This document shows positions 53,737 to 64,000 of a DNA stretch of 64,000 bases, one piece after another. This stretch comes from Xanthobacter flavus. Its GTDB lineage: Bacteria > Pseudomonadota > Alphaproteobacteria > Rhizobiales > Xanthobacteraceae. The stretch covers positions 1,738,501-1,802,500 of the forward strand of contig NZ_JAGGML010000001.1 in NCBI RefSeq assembly GCF_017875275.1, given 5' to 3'. Made by a program: the position numbers and the translations under genes. The first letter of the stretch is position 1. Each line of letters begins with the position of its first letter. The notes under the pieces were generated by a model. That model did not search any database. It was not told the DNA's origin and was given only the letters and a program-made list of their open reading frames with translations.

Positions 53737-55029
53737 CTAGACCAGGGCGCTACGCGCCTCTTGCTCGCCCACCTCGAACACCCTCTTGTAGCGCTCGACC
53801 TCGCCGGCCGGGCCCATGGCCTTGGTGGGGTTGTCGGAGAGCTTCACCGCCGGGTGGCCGTTGGCGGCGATGACCTTGCAGACGATGGAGATGGGATCGA
53901 GCGCCCCATTCGGCGCGAGGCCCCGGAAATCATTGGTCAAAAGCGTGCCCCAGCCGAAGCCGAGGCGGATGCGGCCGGCGAACGTGCGGTGGATGCGGGC
54001 CACCTCCTCCACATCGAGCGCATCGGAGAAGATGGCGAGCTTGTCGCGCGGGTCCTGCCCGCGCGAGGCCCACCACGCGATGGCCTCCTCGCCGCCGGCG
54101 ATGGGGTCCTTGCTGTCGATGCGGATGCCGGTCCAGTGGGTCACCCAGTCGGGGGCCCGCTCCAGGAAGCCGGTGGTGCCGTAGGTGTCGGGCAGGATGA
54201 CGCGCAGGTTGCCGTCATAGTCGTCCTGCCAGTCGGCGAGCACCTGATAGGGGGCCCAGCGCAGTTCGTCGTCGTTGCGGGCGAGGGCCGCGTAGACCAT
54301 GGGCAGCTCGTGGGCGTTGGTGCCGGTGGCCTCCACCTCGCGGCGGAGCGCGATGAGGCAGTTGGAGGTGCCGAGGAAACCCTCGCCCAGCCCCTCGATC
54401 AGCGCCTGCACGCACCAGTCCTGCCACAGATAGCCGTGGCGGCGGCGGGTGCCGAAATCGGCGATGTTGATGCGGCCGAGGGATTTCAGGAACTGCACCT
54501 TCTCCCATACCCGCGCCATGGCCCGGGCATAGAGGATCTGCAATTCGAACTTGCCCATGCCCTTCAGCACGGCCCGCGAGCGCAATTCGTTGATGATGGA
54601 GAGGGCCGGGATCTCCCACATGGTGGTTTCCACCCACGGCCCCTCGAAGGTCAGCTCATACTGGCCGTCCACCTTCTCCAGATGATAGGCGGGGAAGCGG
54701 AAGCCCTCGAGCCAGGCCACATAGTCCGGCGAGAACATCTGCCGCTTGCCGTAGAACATGTTGCCGCGCAGCCAGGTGCTCTCGCCCCGCGTGAGGGAGA
54801 GCGAGCGCACATGGTCGAGCTGCTCGCGCAGGGCGCCCACGTCGATGATGTCGGCGAGCCGCACCGAGGTGGAGCGGTTGTGGATGCCGAAGGTGACGCG
54901 GGTGGCCCGGTGGCGGTTGAAGATCGTCTGCCCCATGAGCAGCTTGTAGAAGTCCGTGTCGAGCACGGACCGCACGATGGGGTCGATCTTCCAGGTGTGG
55001 TTGTAGACGCGCGTGGCGATGTCGGTCAT
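53737..55029 (-). CDS. pncB: Nicotinate phosphoribosyltransferase
   Basis: PncB makes nicotinate mononucleotide from nicotinate and PRPP with ATP, in NAD salvage. The 430-aa protein has [17 protein letters not shown] near the N-terminus, the phosphoribosyl site region [18 protein letters not shown] with GTSN, and [12 protein letters not shown] near residue 355. Length is normal. It converges with the Ntn-hydrolase gene. Confidence 0.96.
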   Translation of the reverse strand: MTDIATRVYNHTWKIDPIVRSVLDTDFYKLLMGQTIFNRHRATRVTFGIHNRSTSVRLADIIDVGALREQLDHVRSLSLTRGESTWLRGNMFYGKRQMFSPDYVAWLEGFRFPAYHLEKVDGQYELTFEGPWVETTMWEIPALSIINELRSRAVLKGMGKFELQILYARAMARVWEKVQFLKSLGRINIADFGTRRRHGYLWQDWCVQALIEGLGEGFLGTSNCLIALRREVEATGTNAHELPMVYAALARNDDELRWAPYQVLADWQDDYDGNLRVILPDTYGTTGFLERAPDWVTHWTGIRIDSKDPIAGGEEAIAWWASRGQDPRDKLAIFSDALDVEEVARIHRTFAGRIRLGFGWGTLLTNDFRGLAPNGALDPISIVCKVIAANGHPAVKLSDNPTKAMGPAGEVERYKRVFEVGEQEARSALV

Positions 55030-55136
55030 GGGTGACCCCAGGGGCGGGACAGCACCTATACCATCGTCGCACAGGAATGGGAGGCTTCGCCCGCAGGCGA
55101 GACCCCGAATGGGCAGGCTGACCTCGGGAGGCGGAT

Positions 55137-55595
55137 ATGACGGAAGGGAAGCGTAGGCCGGGCGCGACGGGCGGGCGGGCCGAGGAACGTCCCGTGGTTC
55201 TCCTCGCGGGGGGCAATCCGCAGATCCCCAAGGGCGAGGGGGATGCCCCGATCGCGGCCTATATCGCCGCGATGCCGGGCTGGAAGCGCGACCTCGGCGC
55301 GCGGCTCGATGCGATCGTCGTCGGGACCGTGCCGGAGGTGCGCAAGGCGGTGAAGTGGAATTCGCCCTTCTACGGTGTGGAAGGGAAGGGGTGGTTCCTC
55401 TACTTTCACGTCTTCACGCGCTACGTGAAGGTGACATTCTTCAACGGCCTCGCGCTGGACCCCGTGCCGCCCGGCGGCACGCCCAGGAGCGGCGACGCGC
55501 GCTGGCTCGACATCCACGAGACCGACACGCTGGACGAAGCGCAACTGGTGTCCTGGGTGAAGCAGGCGTCCGCTCTGCCGGGCTGGACGCCCTAG
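55137..55595 (+). CDS. DUF1801-family protein
   Basis: The 152-aa protein shows the family core: [20 protein letters not shown], then [19 protein letters not shown] and YVKVTFFNG. Members have a YdhG-like fold and unknown function. It is divergent from pncB by about 107 bases. Confidence 0.85.
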   Translation: MTEGKRRPGATGGRAEERPVVLLAGGNPQIPKGEGDAPIAAYIAAMPGWKRDLGARLDAIVVGTVPEVRKAVKWNSPFYGVEGKGWFLYFHVFTRYVKVTFFNGLALDPVPPGGTPRSGDARWLDIHETDTLDEAQLVSWVKQASALPGWTP

Positions 55596-55625
55596 AAGCC
55601 GCGCCCGTCAGCGGTCGGAATTCCC

Positions 55626-55913
55626 TCAGCGGCAGCCCTTGCGGGCCTCCCAGGCCTGCACCTCGTTCACGAAGCGCTGCTGGTCGGGGGTCAATTTGCC
55701 GAAGGGGGCGTAGCAGCGGGCGCCGAAGGTGGCGATGGCGTCCTTGGTCTTGAAGCAATAGCCCTGCTCGGCATAGACCGCATTGCGCTGGTACCACAGC
55801 GCCTTGCAGGACAGTTCGCTGAGCGCCTGCGCGCCCGCGCCCGTGACGAAAACCGTCGCCGCGCAGGCTCCGAGGGCGAGCGCCGCCAGCCCCCTCCCCT
55901 TGCCGTCTGCCAT
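55626..55913 (-). CDS. Small secreted YARHG-domain protein
   Basis: The 95-aa protein from the ATG at 55913 (GGAGG five bases upstream) has a signal peptide (ALALGACAATVFVTGAGAQA) and a mature part LSCKALWYQRNAVYAEQGYC with KTKDAIATFG. This is the YARHG motif of small extracytoplasmic proteins. Four mature cysteines may form two disulfides. It converges with the DUF1801 gene. Confidence 0.8.
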   Translation of the reverse strand: MADGKGRGLAALALGACAATVFVTGAGAQALSELSCKALWYQRNAVYAEQGYCFKTKDAIATFGARCYAPFGKLTPDQQRFVNEVQAWEARKGCR

Positions 55914-56132
55914 CCCTGCCTCCCCTTTGCTCCACACCCGGCCACCGCCTGACGCGGCCGGCGGGTGCGCCCCGCACCATTATTGCTCAGATGGCACGAA
56001 TGTCATTCCGTTTCTTCCCATAGAAGCGAAAACGGTGCGGGCGTATCCAATACGAAAGTCCAAAGCCGAGACGATCCGATCCGGATCGCGGCCCGCCAGG
56101 ACGAAGCAACAAGATTCAAAGGGAGGACTGCC

Positions 56133-57908
<1,776 letters not shown>

Positions 57909-57947
57909 GCCGGGCCAAAAGACTCATATCGATTTAAAAAAGCCTGG

Positions 57948-57970
57948 ATGCCCCGGCCCCGCCGGGGCAT
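57948..57970. repeat. Palindromic repeat between gcl and hyi
   Basis: ATGCCCCGG-CCCCG-CCGGGGCAT is a near-perfect palindrome flanked by GG and GAC, of the same dispersed intergenic style as other palindromes here. It may attenuate read-through from gcl. Confidence 0.7.
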
Positions 57971-58008
57971 GACAGTGCGCCACAACGGCTCAGCCCGCGG
58001 AGAGACGC

Positions 58009-58788
58009 ATGCCCAAGTTCGCCGCCAATCTCACCATGCTGTGGAACGAGATCGATTTCCTCGACCGCTTCGAGAAGGCCGCCAATGCCGGCTTCACGGG
58101 CGTCGAATATCTCTTCCCCTATCCCTTCGAGAAGGACGTGCTGGCCGAGAAGCTGGCGAAGCACAATCTCACCCAGGCGCTGCACAATCTGCCGGCCGGC
58201 GACTGGGCGGCGGGGGAGCGCGGCATCGCCTGCATTCCCGGCCGCGAAGGCGAGTTCCAGGACAGCGTGGGCAAGGGCATCGACTATGCGAAGGCCCTCG
58301 GCACCAAGGCCATCAACTGCCTCGCCGGCCTCACCCCCAAGGACGTGCCGGCGGAGAAGGTCCACGAGACCCTCATCAACAACCTGAAGTTCGCGGCGGC
58401 GGAGCTGAAGAAGGCGGGCATCCCGTTCGTCGTCGAGGCCATCAACACCCGCGACATCCCCGGCTTCCATTTGCACAACACCAAGCAGACGCTGGCCGTG
58501 CTGGATGAAGTCGGCGCGGACGACATCTTCTTCCAGTACGACATCTACCACATGCAGATCATGGAAGGGGATCTCACCCCGACCATCCGCACCAACATCG
58601 CCCGCATCAAGCACATCCAGCTGGCGGACAATCCGGGTCGCGGCGAGCCGGGCACGGGCGAGATCAACTATCCCTTCCTGTTCAAGGCCATCGACGACAC
58701 CGGCTACGACGGCTGGATCGGCTGCGAATACAAGCCGAAGACCACCACCGACGAAGGCATCGGCTGGTTCGCCCCCTACAAGGGCTGA
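58009..58788 (+). CDS. hyi: Hydroxypyruvate isomerase
   Basis: Hyi interconverts hydroxypyruvate and tartronate semialdehyde. The 259-aa TIM-barrel protein shows KFAANLTMLWNEIDFLDRFE, VEAINTRDIPGFHLHNTKQT and the metal-site HIQLADNPGRGEPGTGEINY. Length is typical. It follows gcl by 100 bases. Confidence 0.95.
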   Translation: MPKFAANLTMLWNEIDFLDRFEKAANAGFTGVEYLFPYPFEKDVLAEKLAKHNLTQALHNLPAGDWAAGERGIACIPGREGEFQDSVGKGIDYAKALGTKAINCLAGLTPKDVPAEKVHETLINNLKFAAAELKKAGIPFVVEAINTRDIPGFHLHNTKQTLAVLDEVGADDIFFQYDIYHMQIMEGDLTPTIRTNIARIKHIQLADNPGRGEPGTGEINYPFLFKAIDDTGYDGWIGCEYKPKTTTDEGIGWFAPYKG

Positions 58789-58798
58789 ACTGATTTTA

Positions 58799-58857
58799 CC
58801 CCTCTCCCCCTGCGGGAGAGGGTGGACCGCGGCATGGCCGCGGGACGGGTGAGGGGT
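58799..58857. repeat. Dispersed palindromic repeat between hyi and glxR
   Basis: The segment has CCCTCTCCCCCTGCGGGAGAGGG followed by ACCGCGGCATGGCCGCGGGA and GGTGAGGGG, i.e. nested hairpins. This class of repeat is common between genes in high-GC alphaproteobacteria. Confidence 0.75.
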
Positions 58858-58900
58858 TCGGCCCCGCGAGACACAAAAGCACTCTTCAGGAGAAACGCAC

Positions 58901-59788
58901 ATGAACGTGGGATTCATCGGCCTCGGCATCATGGGAGCCCCCATGGCCGGCCACCTCATCGACGCCGGGCACACGCTGTTCGTCTATGACGTGGTGAAGG
59001 TGCCGGAGGCGCTGACCGCCAAGGGCGCGACCGCCTGCGCCTCCTCCGCCGAGGTGGCGAAGCACGCCGACATCATCATCACCATGGTGCCGGACACCCC
59101 GCACGTGGAAGAGGCGCTGTTCGGCAAGGGCGGCGTCGCCGAAGGCCTGTCGGCCGGCAAGATCGTGGTGGACATGAGCTCCATCTCGCCGGTCGCCACC
59201 AAGGGCTTCGCGCAGAAGATCAACGCGCTTGGCTGCGACTATCTCGATGCCCCGGTCTCCGGCGGCGAGGTGGGCGCCAAGGCCGCCTCCCTCACCATCA
59301 TGGTGGGCGGGCCGGACGGCGCGTTCGACACCGTGAAGCCCCTGTTCGAGAAGATGGGCAAGAACATCACCCTCGTCGGCGGCAATGGCGACGGCCAGAC
59401 CACCAAGGTCGCCAACCAGATCATCGTCGCTTTGACCATCGAGGCGGTGGGCGAGGCCCTCCTGTTCGCCTCCAAGGCAGGCGCCAACCCGGCCAAGGTG
59501 CGCGAGGCGCTGATGGGCGGCTTCGCCTCGTCCAAGATCCTGGAGATCCACGGCGACCGCATGGTGAAGCGCACCTTCGATCCGGGCTTCCGCATCGAGC
59601 TGCACCAGAAGGACCTCAACCTCGCGCTCCAGAGCGCCAAGGCGCTGGGCGTGAGCCTGCCCAACACCGCCACCTGCCAGGAGCTGTTCAACGCCTGCGC
59701 CGCCCACGGCGGCTCCAAGTGGGACCACTCCGCCATGGTGAAGGCCCTCGAGCTGATGGCCAACCACACGGTGGCCCCGGACGCCTGA
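58901..59788 (+). CDS. glxR: 2-Hydroxy-3-oxopropionate (tartronate semialdehyde) reductase
   Basis: GlxR reduces tartronate semialdehyde to D-glycerate with NAD(P)H. The 295-aa beta-hydroxyacid dehydrogenase has the Rossmann start MNVGFIGLGIMGAPMAGHLI, the substrate motif YLDAPVSGGEVGAK and the catalytic lysine region TTKVANQIIVAL (Lys). It completes the glycerate pathway started by gcl. Confidence 0.95.
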   Translation: MNVGFIGLGIMGAPMAGHLIDAGHTLFVYDVVKVPEALTAKGATACASSAEVAKHADIIITMVPDTPHVEEALFGKGGVAEGLSAGKIVVDMSSISPVATKGFAQKINALGCDYLDAPVSGGEVGAKAASLTIMVGGPDGAFDTVKPLFEKMGKNITLVGGNGDGQTTKVANQIIVALTIEAVGEALLFASKAGANPAKVREALMGGFASSKILEIHGDRMVKRTFDPGFRIELHQKDLNLALQSAKALGVSLPNTATCQELFNACAAHGGSKWDHSAMVKALELMANHTVAPDA

Positions 59789-60137
59789 GCGCGCCTTACG
59801 GCACGCAGAGCCACGACAGCCTCGGCGACGCGCGGCACGTTCCCTGCCCTGCGCCGCCGGCACCCCGGACGGGTCCGCGCGGCCCCTCCGGAAGAGGCGC
59901 GCCGACAGCGTTCCCGGCGCGCCTCCGCCACTTCAGATCGCGCCCCCCAACCTCCGGCGCCGAAACGGGGGGCGATGCGCAGCCAGAATTGCCTGCACGG
60001 ACCTGCCTGCACGGACCTGCCTGCAACGGTCAGCCTTGCTGCCGTTTATGCGACTTTATGCGTACATCAAAGGCGCGCATGATGCCGCCTAAAACGCATT
60101 GAACCGAGCGCGAACGCGCCGAGCCGGAGGACGACAC
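59789..60137. promoter_or_regulatory. Long leader region of pyk with tandem and direct repeats
   Basis: No gene is seen in these 349 bases. A 14-bp unit (TGCCTGCACGGACC) occurs twice perfectly and once diverged at 59990-60031. Just downstream, TTTATGCG occurs twice, at 60045 and 60055, exactly 10 bp apart. This is followed by AT-richer sequence and the pyk ribosome-binding site. The 10-bp phasing suggests a regulator site or promoter. Confidence 0.5.
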
Positions 60138-61667
60138 ATGCCCAGCAAGCGCCACCCCACCTTCAAGCGCCAGCGCGCCACCAAGATCGTGGCCACCGTC
60201 GGCCCCGCCTCCAACAGCGAGGAGAAGCTGAAGGCGCTGTTCCTCGCCGGCGTGGACGTGTTCCGGCTCAATTTCTCGCACGGTACCCAGGCCGATCACG
60301 GCGAGGTGCTGGCCCGCATCCGGCGGCTGGAGAAGGAGATGAACCGGCCCATCGGCGTCATCGCCGACATGCAGGGCCCGAAGCTCCGCATCGGCCGCTT
60401 CAAGGACGGCTCCATCGCGCTGAAGGCCGGCGACGTGCTGCATTTCGACGCCGACGTGGACCGCCCCGGCGACGAGACCCGCGTGCCGATCCCGCATCCC
60501 GACATCCTCGAAGCCCTCACCGTCGGCTCCACCGTGCTGTGCGACGACGGCAAGGTGCGCCTGAAGGTGGTGAAGAAGGGCGCCGGCTTCCTGGAGGCCC
60601 AGGTGGTGGCGGGCACGAAGCTCTCCAACAACAAGGGCTTCAACATCCCGGACGTGGTGCTGCCGCTCTCGCCCCTCACGGAGAAGGACCGCCACGACCT
60701 CGAATTCGCCTGCGAGGCGGGGGTGGAGTGGATCGCCCTCTCCTTCGTGCAGCGTCCGGAGGACATCCACGAGGCGCGCGGCCTCATCAAGGATCGCGCC
60801 GCCATCATGCTGAAGATGGAGAAGCCCGCCGCGGTGGAGCATCTCACCGAGCTGGTGGAATTGTCCGACGCCATCATGGTGGCGCGCGGCGATCTGGGCG
60901 TGGAAATGTCGCTGGCCGAGGTGCCGGCGCTGCAGAAGCGCATGATCGCGGAATCCCGCAAGTATGGCCGCCCGGTGATCGTGGCGACGCAGATGCTGGA
61001 ATCCATGATCACCGCTCCGGTCCCCACCCGCGCCGAGGTGTCGGACGTGGCCACCGCCGTCTATGAGGGCGCGGACTGCGTGATGCTCTCCGCCGAGACC
61101 GCCGCCGGCCAGTTCCCGGTGGAGGCCGTGACCTTCATGGACGACATCATCCGCCACGTGGAGTGCGATCCCGGCTACCGTCAGGTGCTGGACGCCACCC
61201 AGGCGGAATGGGGCAAGACCATCGGCGATGCCGTGACCAAGGCCACCTACCAGGCGGCCATCGCGGTGGATGCCTCCGCCTTCGTCGCCTTCACCTTGTC
61301 GGGCACCACGGGCCTCCGCGCGGCGCGCGAGCGGCCTGCCATCCCGATCCTCGGCCTCACCCCGAAGGTGGAGACCGCGCGGCGCCTCGCCCTCTCCTAT
61401 GGCGTGCACGCCGTGCACATGAAGGAGGACATCCACTCCTTCGGGGAGATGGTGGACACCGCCGTGCGCACCGCCGTGGAGCACACCCTCGGCAAGCCGG
61501 GCGACCGCCTCGCCATCACGGCCGGCGTGCCCTTCGCCAAGCCCGGCACCACCAACATCATGCGCATCACCACCATCGGCACCACCAACCCGCCGTCGCG
61601 GGATGATCTGGACACCGGTGCGGCGCAGGACGCGCCGAAGGCGTCCAAGGGCAAGGTCCACGCCTGA
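60138..61667 (+). CDS. pyk: Pyruvate kinase
   Basis: Pyk makes pyruvate and ATP from PEP. The 509-aa protein has KIVATVGPASNSEEKLKALF, FRLNFSHGTQADH, the active-site MLKMEKPAAVEHL/MVARGDLGVEM segments and the VATQMLESMI signature. The ATG at 60138 follows GGAGG; 13 extra residues of an upstream frame are unneeded. Placement after gcl-hyi-glxR lets glycerate carbon flow to pyruvate; glycerate kinase is not in the window. Confidence 0.96.
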   Translation: MPSKRHPTFKRQRATKIVATVGPASNSEEKLKALFLAGVDVFRLNFSHGTQADHGEVLARIRRLEKEMNRPIGVIADMQGPKLRIGRFKDGSIALKAGDVLHFDADVDRPGDETRVPIPHPDILEALTVGSTVLCDDGKVRLKVVKKGAGFLEAQVVAGTKLSNNKGFNIPDVVLPLSPLTEKDRHDLEFACEAGVEWIALSFVQRPEDIHEARGLIKDRAAIMLKMEKPAAVEHLTELVELSDAIMVARGDLGVEMSLAEVPALQKRMIAESRKYGRPVIVATQMLESMITAPVPTRAEVSDVATAVYEGADCVMLSAETAAGQFPVEAVTFMDDIIRHVECDPGYRQVLDATQAEWGKTIGDAVTKATYQAAIAVDASAFVAFTLSGTTGLRAARERPAIPILGLTPKVETARRLALSYGVHAVHMKEDIHSFGEMVDTAVRTAVEHTLGKPGDRLAITAGVPFAKPGTTNIMRITTIGTTNPPSRDDLDTGAAQDAPKASKGKVHA

Positions 61668-61893
61668 TACGTGCATGGCTGAGGCAGTGCGCGCCTTGCG
61701 CGCGCAAGGCCCGGCCCTGAAACTGGAGCGTGGCCACAGGCGCCACGCCCCAATGTGCAGCGTGTTGACGCATGCGGTATCATGAAATCGTTTTCTGCGA
61801 TGTTTTAGGGTTTTAGCCCCGTTCTGCGGGCTGGACGAGTCCCGCCCCCTTCGGTCTATGGTGCGGATATCCACAGTCCCAGCCGGCCGAAAC

Positions 61894-62358
61894 ATGCCCG
61901 TCGAGATCGAGCGCAAGTTCCTCGTGACCTCCAACGCATGGCGGGCGGGCGCGCGCGCCACCCCCATCCGCCAGGGCTACCTCTCGCACGATGGCGCGAC
62001 GGTGCGCATCCGCATCGCGGACGGCGACGCCTTCATCACCGTGAAGGGCAAGACGCAGGGCCTCTCCCGCGCCGAGTTCGAATATGCGATCCCCATCGAG
62101 GACGCGCGTGTGATGCTGGAAACGCTCTGCGCCCGGCCGCTCATCGAGAAGACCCGCTACGCCGTGGAGCACGCCGGCCGCCTTTGGACCGTGGACGTCT
62201 TCGAGGGCGAGAATGACGGGCTCGTCATGGCCGAGGTGGAGTTGGACGGCATCGACCAGCAGGTGGACCTGCCCGAGTGGGTGGGCGAGGAAGTCACCTC
62301 CGACCCCCGCTACCGCAACTCCGCGCTGGTGAACGCCCCGCTGGGGTATGGGAAGTAG
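61894..62358 (+). CDS. CYTH-domain protein (class IV adenylate cyclase/triphosphatase-like)
   Basis: The 154-aa protein begins with the CYTH signature VEIERKFLV and continues with the tunnel residues VRIRIADGDAFITVKG, EFEYAIP, KTRYAV and GLVMAEVELD. Small members are often inorganic triphosphatases. The ATG at 61894 starts directly at the signature. It is separated from pyk by about 225 bases that include the palindrome GCCTTGCGCGCGCAAGGC (61693-61710). Confidence 0.93.
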   Translation: MPVEIERKFLVTSNAWRAGARATPIRQGYLSHDGATVRIRIADGDAFITVKGKTQGLSRAEFEYAIPIEDARVMLETLCARPLIEKTRYAVEHAGRLWTVDVFEGENDGLVMAEVELDGIDQQVDLPEWVGEEVTSDPRYRNSALVNAPLGYGK

Positions 62359-62361
62359 GGC

Positions 62362-62910
62362 TCACCTCGTTGGGCGGCGCCGGCCCGGACCGATGTTATT
62401 GCGCGACTGGACCCGGTTCACAGTCCCAAGCACAATCTGCCGAACCGTGGCGAAATCCTCCGAACCCAGCATGTTCTCGGCGATACGCACCTTGCCGCCC
62501 GTGTGAAACACGTCCAGCCAGTGATGGTTCGACATGCTGATATCGCGCAGGCCGGTAATGCTGTCCCAGGGGATGATTGCGTTGTTGGGGGAGAGAATAC
62601 CCCGCGGCACCGAGAGATGTGTCGACGTGATCTCGATGTTGCGGTTTGCGAACAGGGACAGCAGCAGAATCACGATGCCCATAAGACAGAGCACGACGCT
62701 TGCCGCGGCGAGCGCCAGATAGAAGAAGCTCGCATCGGAAGCACTCAGCTCAATGATGTGATTGAGAACCAGACCTCGCACATTGGTTTGGGACCTTAAA
62801 AACAGGACGTAGGCGCCTGCGCCGAATGCCAGGATTCCCAGCACCGTCATGATGGGGCGGGTCGTCCGGTAGGGGAAACTCAAATCCTGCATCACGGCCG
62901 GTTCCGACAC
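62362..62910 (-). CDS. Membrane protein with PH-like domain
   Basis: The 182-aa protein has two helices (about 20-38 and 62-88) and a C-terminal cytoplasmic part (ITSTHLSVPRGILSPNNAII to about 175) that resembles a bacterial PH domain. The reading frame starts at GTG 62910; ATG 62892 is an alternative. It ends three bases from the convergent CYTH stop. Function unknown. Confidence 0.7.
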   Translation of the reverse strand: MSEPAVMQDLSFPYRTTRPIMTVLGILAFGAGAYVLFLRSQTNVRGLVLNHIIELSASDASFFYLALAAASVVLCLMGIVILLLSLFANRNIEITSTHLSVPRGILSPNNAIIPWDSITGLRDISMSNHHWLDVFHTGGKVRIAENMLGSEDFATVRQIVLGTVNRVQSRNNIGPGRRRPTR

Positions 62911-62927
62911 ACGCTATGATAGCAACG

Positions 62928-63836
62928 TCATAGCGCCCCGCCTGCCTTCCCCGCAAGCAGCGCCTCCACCGCCAGCATGTCGCGCCAGGCGAAGCGCTTG
63001 CCGAGCGGGGTGCGCAGGAGATAGGCCGGGTGGAAGGTGGCGATGGCGCGGATGGTGCGCGTGCCGGTGTCGTAATCCATGAAGCGCCCGCGCAGCTTGG
63101 TGATGCCCTCGGTGGTGCCGAGCAGCGCCTGCGCCGAGGGGCCGCCCAGGCACACCAGGATATCCGGGTCGGCCAGCTCGATCTGCCGGGCGATGAAGGG
63201 CAGGCACACCGCCGTCTCCTGCGGCGTCGGCGTGCGGTTGCCGGGCGGGCGCCAGGGGATGACGTTGGCGATATAGGCGCTGGTGCGGTCGAGGCCGATG
63301 GCGGCCAGCATCAGATCGAGCAGCTTGCCGGAGCGCCCGACGAAGGGCAGGCCCTGCTGGTCCTCGTCGCGGCCCGGCGCCTCGCCGACGAACATGACCT
63401 TCGCGGCCGGATTGCCATCGGCGAACACCAGCCGGCTCGCGGTGCGCTTGAGCGCGCAGCCTTCGAAACCCTCAAGGATCGCCTTCAGCTCGTCGAGGCT
63501 CGCGGCCCCCCGTGCCGCCTCGCGCGCGCCCATCACCGCCTCGTCGGGCGGCTGGGTGACGAGAGTGGGCGTCGCCGGAGCGGCTGGCCGCGCGGGCTGG
63601 TTGCGGGAGGGCGCGGGACGGGAGGGCGCGACGCCCGCCAGGGCGCCGGAGGCCGGGCCGGCATCTGCGGCCCCGCGCGCCGCAGGCGCCGGTGGCCGGG
63701 GACGGCTCGGCTCGGCGGCGCTTTCGGCGAAGCGGTCCACCGGCACCTCGCCGATGGCCACGTCCACGCCCGCCTCCCAGTGGAAGGCGAGAATGTCGGC
63801 CCAGTCGTCGAAGTCCCGATCGGCGGTCACGTCCAT
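62928..63836 (-). CDS. Uracil-DNA glycosylase, type-4-like without full Fe-S ligand set
   Basis: The 302-aa protein removes uracil from DNA by family assignment. The first 110 residues are a Pro/Ala-rich extension; the glycosylase domain follows with [37 protein letters not shown] and [11 protein letters not shown]. Type-4 enzymes use four cysteines for a 4Fe-4S cluster; here the first CxxC has only one Cys (GCALK), and the Cys before RPPGNR is Trp, so only two ligands remain. I recall a Bradyrhizobium enzyme (BdiUng) of this kind. Confidence 0.88.
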   Translation of the reverse strand: MDVTADRDFDDWADILAFHWEAGVDVAIGEVPVDRFAESAAEPSRPRPPAPAARGAADAGPASGALAGVAPSRPAPSRNQPARPAAPATPTLVTQPPDEAVMGAREAARGAASLDELKAILEGFEGCALKRTASRLVFADGNPAAKVMFVGEAPGRDEDQQGLPFVGRSGKLLDLMLAAIGLDRTSAYIANVIPWRPPGNRTPTPQETAVCLPFIARQIELADPDILVCLGGPSAQALLGTTEGITKLRGRFMDYDTGTRTIRAIATFHPAYLLRTPLGKRFAWRDMLAVEALLAGKAGGAL

Positions 63837-63955
63837 CCCATCCTTTTAGACAGTCCGCCCGCCGGCGCGAAGCCCGCCCGGACGAAGCCCGCCCGAACAT
63901 GGCAACCATAGGCCAGCGCCCGCGCGTGCGTAACCACGGAACTATCGTCCCATAT

Positions 63956-63973
63956 AGGGCAAGATGTTGCCCT
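63956..63973. promoter_or_regulatory. Inverted repeat upstream of the glycosylase gene
   Basis: AGGGCAA-GATG-TTGCCCT is a perfect 7-bp inverted repeat about 120 bases upstream of the minus-strand uracil glycosylase start. It could be an operator of this gene or of a gene beyond the window end. Nothing else is seen between 63837 and 64000. Confidence 0.35.
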
Positions 63974-64000
63974 AAGCGGAAGTGCCCGGTTGTCTTTGCC

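Overview
The window is chromosomal DNA of a high-GC alphaproteobacterium. Alphaproteobacterial traits are the MidA/NDUFAF7-type methyltransferase, a PetR/EnvZ-like pair beside ilvE, two perfect CtrA-type boxes (TTAA-N7-TTAA), type-4-like uracil glycosylase without the usual iron-sulfur cysteines and many gene orders seen in Hyphomicrobiales. A probable CO-sensor gene (rcoM-like) next to cowN, which protects nitrogenase from CO, points to a nitrogen fixer of the Xanthobacter/Azorhizobium kind. The genus is inference; the alphaproteobacterial assignment is firm.

Layout. 0-2 kb: efp and epmA, divergent (elongation factor P and its lysylation enzyme). 2-13.4 kb: a large two-armed signalling locus. 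The leftward arm carries a two-TM sensor, a sensor-MFS fusion, an orphan periplasmic binding protein, a GNAT acetyltransferase, two STAS proteins around an RsbW-like kinase and a Na/phosphate cotransporter-like protein. The rightward arm carries two more sensors and a SpoIIE/RsbU-type phosphatase. Most junctions overlap (ATGA or TGATG). It reads as a partner-switching system with several related sensor modules and no sigma factor in view. 13.5-24 kb: an MFS exporter, a FAD-linked 2-hydroxyacid dehydrogenase, rimM-trmD-rplS, a glycosyltransferase, nasT-nasS, and der with a small lipoprotein and a YfgM-like protein.

24-25.4 kb: PAS-LytTR (rcoM-like) and cowN with a 20-bp-phased direct repeat between them. 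25.4-41.4 kb: housekeeping (YaiI, TetR, proC, YbjN, ubiK, lgt-midA-pgeF-hydrolase, a CtrA-box lipoprotein, prs, PAP2, ilvE, MarR, a two-component pair, a CCA-enzyme C-domain-like protein, csaA). 41.4-44.3 kb is accessory: a secreted protein with a VHL-beta-like domain, a decayed LysR fragment, then an AT-rich two-gene island (Ser/Thr kinase plus an RNase H-fold-like small protein) transcribed toward the LysR remnant.

44.3-64 kb: a PIF1/RecD-like helicase, adenosine kinase, glmM, a 0.7-kb block of 233-bp tandem repeats made of palindromic elements, an outer-membrane barrel protein behind a CtrA box, rhomboid protease, CBS protein, 1-Cys peroxiredoxin, a Ntn-hydrolase, pncB, the glyoxylate-to-glycerate set gcl-hyi-glxR followed by pyk, a CYTH protein and a uracil-DNA glycosylase. 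Palindromic intergenic repeats recur through the last 16 kb. I saw no tRNA, rRNA, CRISPR array, prophage or insertion sequence.
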